From Chelydra serpentina (Eukaryota; Chordata; Testudines; Chelydridae), in assembly GCA_037349315.1 (NCBI GenBank), contig JBAIAC010000027.1, positions 22,112,501-22,176,500 of the forward strand: DNA of 64,000 nucleotides, written 5' to 3'. The position numbers and the translations under genes are program-made. The notes below the pieces were generated by a model. The model did not search any database and was not told the origin of the DNA. It was given only the letters and a program-made list of their open reading frames with translations. This document shows positions 55,993 to 64,000 of the stretch, piece after piece (position 1 is the first letter of the stretch; every line of letters begins with the position of its first letter).

Positions 55993-58900
55993 TTGCCCTG
56001 TGCTGCTGGCTCTGCAGCCGGGTCTCCGTGGGAAGGGGCTGGCTCTGGCCCTGTGCTGCTGGCTCTGCAGCCGGGTCTCCGTGGGAAGGGGCTGGCTCTT
56101 GCCCTGTGCTGCTGGCTCTGCAGCCGGGTCTCTGTGGGAAGGGGCTGGGTCTGGCCCTGTGCTGCTGGCTCTGCAGCCGGGTCTCCGTGGGAAGGGGCTG
56201 GCTCTTGCCCTGTGCTGCTGGCTCTGCAGCCGGGTCTCCGTGGGAAGGGGCTGGCTCTGGCCATGTGCTGCTGGCTCTTCAGCCGGGTCTCCGTGGGAAG
56301 GGGCTGGGTCTTGCCCTGTGCTGCTGGCTCTGCAGCCGGGTTTCCGTGGGAAGGGGCTGGCTCTGGCCATGTGCTGCTCGCTCTGCAGCCGGGTCTCCGT
56401 GGGAAGGGGCTGGCTCTTGCCCTGTGCTGCTGGCTCTGCAGCAGGGTCTGCATGGGAAGGGGCTGGGTCTGGCCCTGTGCTGCTGGCTCTGCAGCCGGGT
56501 CTCCGTGGGAAGGGGCTGGGTCTAGCTCTGTGCTGCTGGCACTGCAGCCGGGTCTCCGTGGGAAGCGGCTGGCTCTTGCCCTGTGCTGCTGGCTCTGCAG
56601 CCGGGTCTCCGTGGGAAGCAGCTGGGTCTAGCCCTGTGCTGCTGGCTCTGCAGCAGGGTCTCCGTGGGAAGGGGCTGGGTCTTGCCCTGTGCTGCTGGCT
56701 CTGCAGCCGGGTCTCCGTGGGAAGGGGCTGGCTCTTGCCCTGTGCTGCTGGCTCTGCAGCTGGGTCTCCGTGGGAAGGGGCTGGCTCTTGCCCTGTGCTG
56801 CTGGCTCTGCAGCCGGGTCTCCGTGGGAAGGGGCTGGGTCTAGCTCTGTGCTGCTGGCACTGCAGCCGGGTCTCCGTGGGAAGCGGCTGGCTCTTGCCCT
56901 GTGCTGCTGGCTCTGCAGCCGGGTCTCCGTGGGAAGTGGCTGGCTCTTGCCCTGTGCTGCTGGCTCTGCAGCCGGGTCTCCGTGGGAAGCGGCTGGGTCT
57001 TGCCTTGTGCTGCTGCCACTGCAGCCGGGTCTCCGTGGGAAGGGGCTGGCTCTTGCCCTGTGCTGCTGGCTCTGCAGCCGGGTCTCCGTGGGAAGGGGCT
57101 GGCTCTTGCCCTGTGCTCCTGGCTCTGCAGCCGGGTCTGCGTGGGAAGGGGCTGGCTCTTGCCCTGTGCTGCTGGCTCTGCAGCCGGGTCTCCGTGGGAA
57201 GGGGCTGGCTCTTGCCCTGTGCTGCTGGCTCTGCAGCCGGATCTCCGTGGGAAGGGGCTGGCTCATGCCCTGTGCTGCTGGCTCTGCAGCCGGGTCTCCG
57301 TGGGAAGGGGCTGGCTCTGGCCCTGTGCTGCTGGCTCTGCAGCCGGGTCTCTGTGGGAAGGGGCTGGCTCTTGCCCTGTGCTGCTGGCACTGCAGCCGGG
57401 TTTCCGTGGGAAGGGGCTGGGTCTGGCCCTGTGCTGCTGGCTCTGCAGCCGGGTCTCCGTGGGAAGGGGCTGGGTCTAGCCCTGTGCTGCTGGCTCTGCA
57501 GCCGGGTCTCCGTGGGAAGGGGCTGGCTCTTGCCCTGTGCTGCTGGCTCTGCAGCCGGGTCTCCGTGGGAAGGGGCTGGGTCTAGCCCTGTGCTGCTGGC
57601 TCTGCAGCCGGGTCTCCGTGGGAAGGGGCTGGGTCTTGCCCTGTGCTGCTGGCTCTGCAGCCGGGTCTCCGTGGGAAGGGGCTGGGTCTGGTCCTGTGCT
57701 GCTGGCTCTGCAGCCGGGTCTCTGTGGGAAGGGGCTGGCTCTGGCCCTGTGCTGCTGGCACTGCAGCTGGGTCTCCGTGGGAAGGGGCTGGGTCTAGCCC
57801 TGTGCTGCTGGCTCTGCAGCCGGGTCTCCATGGGAAGGGGCTGGGTCTAGCCCTGTGCTGCTGGCTCTGCAGCCGGGTCTCCGTGGGAAGGGGCTGGGTC
57901 TGGCCCTGTGCTGCTGGCTCTGCAGCCGGGTTTCCATGGGAAGGGGCTGGGTCTAGCCCTGTGCTGCTGGCTCTGCAGCCGGGTCTCCGTGGGAAGGGGC
58001 TGGCTCTTGCCCTGTGCTGCTGGCACTGCAGCCGGGTCTCCGTGGGAAGGGGCTGGCTCTTGCCCTGTGCTGCTGGCTCTGCAGCCGGGTCTCCGTGGGA
58101 AGGGGCTGGGTCTTGCCCTGTGCTGCTGGCTCTGCAGCCGGGTCTCCGTGGGAAGGGGCTGGCTCTTGCCCTGTGCTGCTGGCTCTGCAGCCGGGTCTCC
58201 GTGGGAAGGGGCTGGCTCTGGCCCTGTGCTGCTGGCTCTGCAGCCGGGTCTCCGTGGGAAGGGGCTGGCTCTTGCCCTGTGCTGCTGGCTCTGCAGCCGG
58301 GTCTCCGTGGGAAGGGGCTGGCTCTTGCCCTGTGCTGCTGGCTCTGCAGCCGGGTCTCCGTGGGAAGGGGCTGGCTCTTGCCCTGTGCTGCTGGCTCTGA
58401 AGCCGGGTCTCCGTGGGAAGGGGCTGGCTCTGGCCCTGTGCTGCTGGCTCTGCAGCCGGGTCTCCGTGGGAAGGGGCTGGGTCTGGCCCTGTGCTGCTGG
58501 CTCTGCAGCCGGGTCTCCGTGGGAAGGGGCTGGCTCTTGCCCTGTGCTGCTGGCTCTGCAGCCGGGTCTCCGTGGGAAGGGGCTGGCTCTTGCCCTGTGC
58601 TGCTGGCACTGCAGCCGGGTCTCCGTGGGAAGGGGCTGGCTCTGGCCCTGTGCTGCTGGCTCTCCAGCCGGGTCTCCGTGGGAAGGGGCTGGGTCTAGCT
58701 CTGTGCTGCTGGCACTGCAGCCGGGTCTCCGTGGGAAGCGGCTGGCTCTTGCCCTGTGCTGCTGGCTCTGCAGCAGGGTCTCCGTGGGAAGGGGCTGGGT
58801 CTTGCCCTGTGCTGCTGGCTCTGCAGCCGGGTCTCCGTGGGAAGGGGCTGGCTCTTGCCCTGTGCTGCTGGCTCTGCAGCTGGGTCTCCGTGGGAAGGGG

Positions 58901-61900
58901 CTGGGTCTAGCTCTGTGCTGCTGGCACTGCAGCCGGGTCTCCGTGGGAAGCGGCTGGCTCTTGCCCTGTGCTGCTGGCTCTGCAGCCGGGTCTCCGTGGG
59001 AAGCGGCTGGGTCTTGCCTTGTGCTGCTGCCACTGCAGCCGGGTCTCCGTGGGAAGGGGCTGGCTCTTGCCCTGTGCTGCTGGCTCTGCAGCCGGGTCTC
59101 CGTGGGAAGGGGCTGGCTCTTGCCCTGTGCTGCTGGCTCTGCAGCCGGGTCTGCGTGGGAAGGGGCTGGCTCTTGCCCTGTGCTGCTGGCTCTGCAGCCG
59201 GGTCTCCGTGGGAAGGGGCTGGCTCTTGCCCTGTGCTGCTGGCTCTGCAGCCGGATCTCCGTGGGAAGGGGCTGGCTCATGCCCTGTGCTGCTGGCTCTG
59301 CAGCCGGGTCTCCGTGGGAAGGGGCTGGCTCTGGCCCTGTGCTGCTGGCTCTGCAGCCGGGTCTCTGTGGGAAGGGGCTGGCTCTTGCCCTGTGCTGCTG
59401 GCACTGCAGCCGGGTTTCCGTGGGAAGGGGCTGGGTCTGGCCCTGTGCTGCTGGCTCTGCAGCCGGGTCTCCGTGGGAAGGGGCTGGGTCTAGCCCTGTG
59501 CTGCTGGCTCTGCAGCCGGGTCTCCGTGGGAAGGGGCTGGCTCTTGCCCTGTGCTGCTGGCACTGCAGCCGGGTCTCCGTGGGAAGGGGCTGGCTCTTGC
59601 CCTGTGCTGCTGGCTCTGCAGCCGGGTCTCCGTGGGAAGGGGCTGGGTCTTGCCCTGTGCTGCTGGCTCTGCAGCCGGGTCTCCGTGGGAAGGGGCTGGC
59701 TCTTGCCCTGTGCTGCTGGCTCTGCAGCCGGGTCTCCGTGGGAAGGGGCTGGCTCTGGCCCTGTGCTGCTGGCTCTGCAGCCGGGTCTCCGTGGGAAGGG
59801 GCTGGCTCTTGCCCTGTGCTGCTGGCTCTGCAGCCGGGTCTCCGTGGGAAGGGGCTGGCTCTTGCCCTGTGCTGCTGGCTCTGCAGCCGGGTCTCCGTGG
59901 GAAGGGGCTGGCTCTTGCCCTGTGCTGCTGGTTCTGAAGCCGGGTCTCCGTGGGAAGGGGCTGGCTCTGGCCCTGTGCTGCTGGCTCTGCAGCCGGGTCT
60001 CCGTGGGAAGGGGCTGGGTCTGGCCCTGTGCTGCTGGCTCTGCAGCCGGGTCTCCGTGGGAAGGGGCTGGCTCTTGCCCTGTGCTGCTGGCTCTGCAGCC
60101 GGGTCTCCGTGGGAAGGGGCTGGCTCTTGCCCTGTGCTGCTGGCACTGCAGCCGGGTCTCCGTGGGAAGGGGCTGGCTCTGGCCCTGTGCTGCTGGCTCT
60201 GCAGCCGGGTCTCCGTGGGAAGGGGCTGGGTCTAGCTCTGTGCTGCTGGCACTGCAGCCGGGTCTCCGTGGGAAGCGGCTGGCTCTTGCCCTGTGCTGCT
60301 GGCTCTGCAGCCGGGTCTCCGTGGGAAGCGGCTGGGTCTAGCCCTGTGCTGCTGGCTCTGCAGCAGGGTCTCCGTGGGAAGGGGCTGGGTCTTGCCCTGT
60401 GCTGCTGGCTCTGCAGCCGGGTCTCCGTGGGAAGGGGCTGGCTCTTGCCCTGTGCTGCTGGCTCTGCAGCTGGGTCTCCGTGGGAAGGGGCTGGCTCTTG
60501 CCCTGTGCTGCTGGCTCTGCAGCCGGGTCTCCGTGGGAAGGGGCTGGGTCTAGCCCTGTGCTGCTGGCTCTGCAGCCGGGTCTCCGTGGGAAGGGGCTGG
60601 GTCTAGCTCTGTGCTGCTGGCTCTGCAGCCGGGTCTCCGTGGGAAGCGGCTGGCTCTTGCCCTGTGCTGCTGGCTCTGCAGCCGGGTCTCCGTGGGAAGC
60701 GGCTGGCTCTTGCCCTGTGCTGCTGGCTCTGCAGCCGGGTCTCCGTGGGAAGCGGCTGGGTCTTGCCTTGTGCTGCTGCCACTGCAGCCGGGTCTCCGTG
60801 GGAAGGGGCTGGCTCTTGCCCTGTGCTGCTGGCTCTGCAGCCGGGTCTCCGTGGGAAGGGGCTGGCTCTTGCCCTGTGCTGCTGGAATGCAGCCGGGTCT
60901 GCGTGGGAAGGGGCTGGCTCTTGCCCTGTGCTGCTGGCTCTGCAGCCGGGTCTCCGTAGGAAGGGGCTGGCTCTTGCCCTGTGCTGCTGGCTCTGCAGCC
61001 GGATCTCCGTGGGAAGGGGCTGGCTCATGCCCTGTGCTGCTGGCTCTGCAGCCGGGTCTCTGTGGGAAGGGGCTGGGTCTAGCCCTGTGCTGCTGGCTCT
61101 GCAGCCGGGTTTCCGTGGGAAGGGGCTGGGTCTGGCCCTGTGCTGCTGGCTCTGCAGCCGGGTCTCCGTGGGAAGGGGCTGGGTCTAGCCCTGTGCTGCT
61201 GGCTCTGCAGCCGGGTCTCCGTGGGAAGGGGCTGGCTCTTGCCCTGTGCTGCTGGCACTGCAGCCGGGTTTCCGTGGGAAGGGGCTGGGTCTGGCCCTGT
61301 GCTGCTGGCTCTGCAGCCGGGTCTCCGTGGGAAGGGGCTGGGTCTAGCCCTGTGCTGCTGGCTCTGCAGCCGGGTCTCCGTGGGAAGGGGCTGGCTCTTG
61401 CCCTGTGCTGCTGGCTCTGCAGCCGGGTCTCCGTGGGAAGGGGCTGGGTCTAGCCCTGTGCTGCTGGCTCTGCAGCCGGGTCTCTGTGGGAAGGGGCTGG
61501 GTCTTGCCCTGTGCTGCTGGCTCTGCAGCCGGGTCTCCGTGGGAAGGGGCTGGGTCTGGTCCTGTGCTGCTGGCTCTGCAGCCGGGTCTCCGTGGGAAGG
61601 GGCTGGGTCTAGCCCTGTGCTGCTGGCTCTGCAGCCGGGTCTCCGTGGGAAGGGGCTGGGTCTTGCCCTGTGCTGCTGGCTCTGCAGCCAGGTCTCCGTG
61701 GGAAGGGGCTGGGTCTGGTCCTGTGCTGCTGGCTCTGCAGCCGGGTCTCCGTGGGAAGGGGCTGGCTCTGGCCCTGTGCTCCTGGCTCTGCAGCCGGGTC
61801 TCTGTGGGAAGGGGCTGGCTCTTGCCCTGTGCTGCTGGCTCTGCAGCCGGGTCTCCGTGGGAAGGGGCTGGCTCTGGCCCTGTGCTGCTGGCACTGCAGC

Positions 61901-64000
61901 TGGGTCTCCGTGGGAAGGGGCTGGGTCTAGCCCTGTGCTGCTGGCTCTGCAGCCGGGTCTCCGTGGGAAGGGGCTGGGTCTAGCCCTGTGCTGCTGGCTC
62001 TGCAGCCGGGTCTCCGTGGGAAGGGGCTGGGTCTGGCCCTGTGCTGCTGGCTCTGCAGCCGGGTTTCCATGGGAAGGGGCTGGGTCTAGCCCTGTGCTGC
62101 TGGCTCTGCAGCCGGGTCTCCGTGGGAAGGGGCTGGCTCTTGCCCTGTGCTGCTGGCACTGCAGCCGGGTCTCCGTGGGAAGGGGCTGGCTCTTGCCCTG
62201 TGCTGCTGGCTCTGCAGCCGGGTCTCCGTGGGAAGGGGCTGGGTCTGGCCCTGTGCTGCTGGCTCTGCAGCCGGGTCTCCGTGGGAAGCGGCTGGCTCTT
62301 GCCCTGTGCTGCTGGCTCTGCAGCCGGGTCTCCCTGGGAAGGGGCTGGCTCTGGCCCTGTGCTGCTGGCTCTGCAGCCGGGTCTCCGTGGGAAGGGGCTG
62401 GCTCTTGCCCTGTGCTGCTGGCTCTGCAGCCGGGTCTCCGTGGGAAGGGGCTGGCTCTTGCCCTGTGCTGCTGGCTCTGCAGCCGGGTCTCCGTGGGAAG
62501 GGGCTGGCTCTTGCCCTGTGCTGCTGGCTCTGGAGCCGGGTCTCCGTGGGAAGGTGCTGGGTCTAGCCCTGTGCTGCTGGCTCTGCAGCCGGGTCTCCGT
62601 GGGAAGGGGCTGGCTCTTGCCCTGTGCTGCTGGCACTGCAGCCGGGTCTCCGTGGGAAGGGGCTGGCTCTTGCCCTGTGCTGCTGGCTCTGCAGCCGGGT
62701 CTCCGTGGGAAGGGGCTGGCTCTGGCCCTGTGCTGCTGGCTCTGCAGCCGGGTCTCCGTGGGAAGGGGCTGGGTCTGGCCCTGTGCTGCTGGCTCTGCAG
62801 CCGGGTCTCCGTGGGAAGGGGCTGGCTCTTGCCCTGTGCTGCTGGCTCTGCAGCCGGGTCTCCGTGGGAAGGGGCTGGCTCTTGCCCTGTGCTGCTGGCT
62901 CTGCAGCCGGGTCTCCATGGGAAGGGGCTGGCTCATGCCCTGTGCTGCTGGCTCTGCAGCCGGGTCTCCGTGGGAAGCGGCTGGCTCTTGCCCTGTGCTG
63001 CTGGCTCTGGAGCCGGGTCTCCGTGGGAAGGGGCTGGCTCTTGCCCTGTGCTGCTGGCTCTGCAGCCGGGTCTCCATGGGAAGGGGCTGGGTCTAGCCCT
63101 GTGCTGCTGGCTCTGCAGCCGGGTCTCCGTGGGAAGGGGCTGGCTCTTGCCCTGTGCTGCTGGCTCTGCAGCCGGGCCTCCGTGGGAAGGGGCTGGCTCT
63201 TGCCCTGTGCTGCTGGCTCTGCAGCCGGGTCTCCGTGGGAAGGGGCTGGCTCTTGCCCTGTGCTGCTGGCTCTGCAGCCGGGTCTCCGTGGGAAGGGGCT
63301 GGCTCTTGCCCTGTGCTGCTGGCTCTGCAGCTGGGTCTCCGTGGGAAGGGGCTGGGTCTAGCCCTGTGCTGCTGGCTCTGCAGCCGGGTCTCCGTGGGAA
63401 GGGGCTGGGTCTAGCCCTGTTCTGCTGGCTCTGCAGCCGGGTCTCCGTGGGAAGGTGCTGGGTCTGGCCCTGTGCTGCTGGCTCTGCAGCCGGGTCTCCA
63501 TGGGAAGGGGCTGGGTCTAGCCCTGTGCTGCTGGCTCTGCAGCCGGGTCTCCGTGGGAAGGGGCTGGCTCTGGCCCTGTGCTGCTGGCTCTGCAGCCGGG
63601 TCTCCGTGGGAAGGGGCTGGCTCTTGCCCTGTGCTGCTGGCACTGCAGCCGGGTCTGCGTGGGAAGGGGCTGGCTCTTGCCCTGTGCTGCTGGCTCTGCA
63701 GCCGGGTCTCCGTGGGAAGGGGCTGGGTCTGGCCCTGTGCTGCTGGCTCTGCAGCCGGGTCTCCGTGGGAAGGGGCTGGCTCTTGCCCTGTGCTGCTGGC
63801 TCTGCAGCCGGGTCTCCGTGGGAAGGGGCTGGCTCTTGCCCTGTGCTGCTGGCTCTGCAGCCGGGTCTCCGTGGGAAGGGGCTGGCTCTTGCCCTGTGCT
63901 GCTGGCTCTGCAGCCGGGTCTCCGTGGGAAGGGGCTGGGTCTTGCCCTGTGCTGCTGGCTCTGCAGCCGGGTCTCCGTGGGAAGGGGCTGGCTCTTGCCC
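55993..64000. repeat. Minisatellite C, 53-bp unit, reaches window end
   Basis: About 151 head-to-tail units of GTGCTGCTGGCTCTGCAGCC, then GGGTCTCCGTGGGAAGGGGC and TGGCTCTTGCCCT. Spacing is almost perfectly 53 bp; one short unit lies near 60887. Variation concentrates at two places (GGCTCTTGC / GGGTCTAGC / GGCTCTGGC and AAGGGG / AAGCGG). Rare private variants recur at fixed multi-unit distances, showing block duplications. Because 53 is not a multiple of three and the unit lacks stops, ORFs of up to 775 codons appear on both strands. These have no coding signature. Confidence 0.98.

Noticed and set aside
55993..64000. Long Leu/Cys-rich or Gln/Pro-rich ORFs over minisatellite C
   Set aside because: The 53-bp unit is not a multiple of three, so each frame cycles through three peptides. 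No codon-level constraint is visible.
55993..64000. CRISPR array
   Set aside because: Repeats are contiguous with no unique spacers, in a vertebrate genome.

Overview
This window is repeat-dominated vertebrate nuclear DNA, most likely from a turtle (Testudines). The main reasons are many CR1 LINE copies ending in (TTCTATGAT)n, five copies of a tRNA-derived SINE whose 3' half is the CR1 3' end (a family known from turtles), old MIR and L3-type relics, and abundant hAT-like MITEs. No intact host protein-coding gene, tRNA or rRNA gene can be supported. Long open frames exist, but they lie across tandem arrays or inside transposon relics.

Layout. 1-3.0 kb: CR1 pieces, an LTR end, a MIR inside a 46-bp inverted repeat, and a MITE. 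3.06-8.0 kb: minisatellite A (37-bp unit, alternating purine/pyrimidine). 8-17 kb: mostly unrecognised, with an old CR1, a 215-bp foldback insertion with a perfect 12-bp target-site duplication (TSD), and a second CR1. 17-25 kb: AT-rich sequence with MITEs, a 5'-inverted LINE (endonuclease on -, reverse transcriptase on +) and a 950-bp hAT element with a perfect 8-bp TSD. 25-32 kb: an inverted-repeat element, a Tigger/pogo transposase remnant, SINEs, and a CR1 ORF2 interrupted by a solo LTR that itself carries a SINE. 32-35.7 kb: GC-rich, no recognised gene.

35.7-38.8 kb: minisatellite B1 (42-48 bp, C-rich). A LINE relic with its own insertions fills 38.8-42.1 kb. A related array B2 (about 55 bp) follows at 42.1-42.9 kb. 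43.4-44.4 kb holds a SINE and a young CR1 tail with a 217-codon open frame. 44.4-48 kb is largely unique sequence, including an AT-rich segment that could be a conserved noncoding element, plus small MITEs. 48-51.8 kb holds a CR1 tail, a defective Ty3/Gypsy element and a young CR1 nested in an older one. 53.3-55.2 kb holds two LTRs, one with a SINE inside. 56 kb to the window end is minisatellite C (53-bp unit, about 151 copies, with multi-unit block duplications).

The three large minisatellites occupy roughly a quarter of the window. That density and the GC-rich setting suggest, but do not prove, a subtelomeric or microchromosomal location. The features record a layered insertion history rather than a set of cooperating genes.
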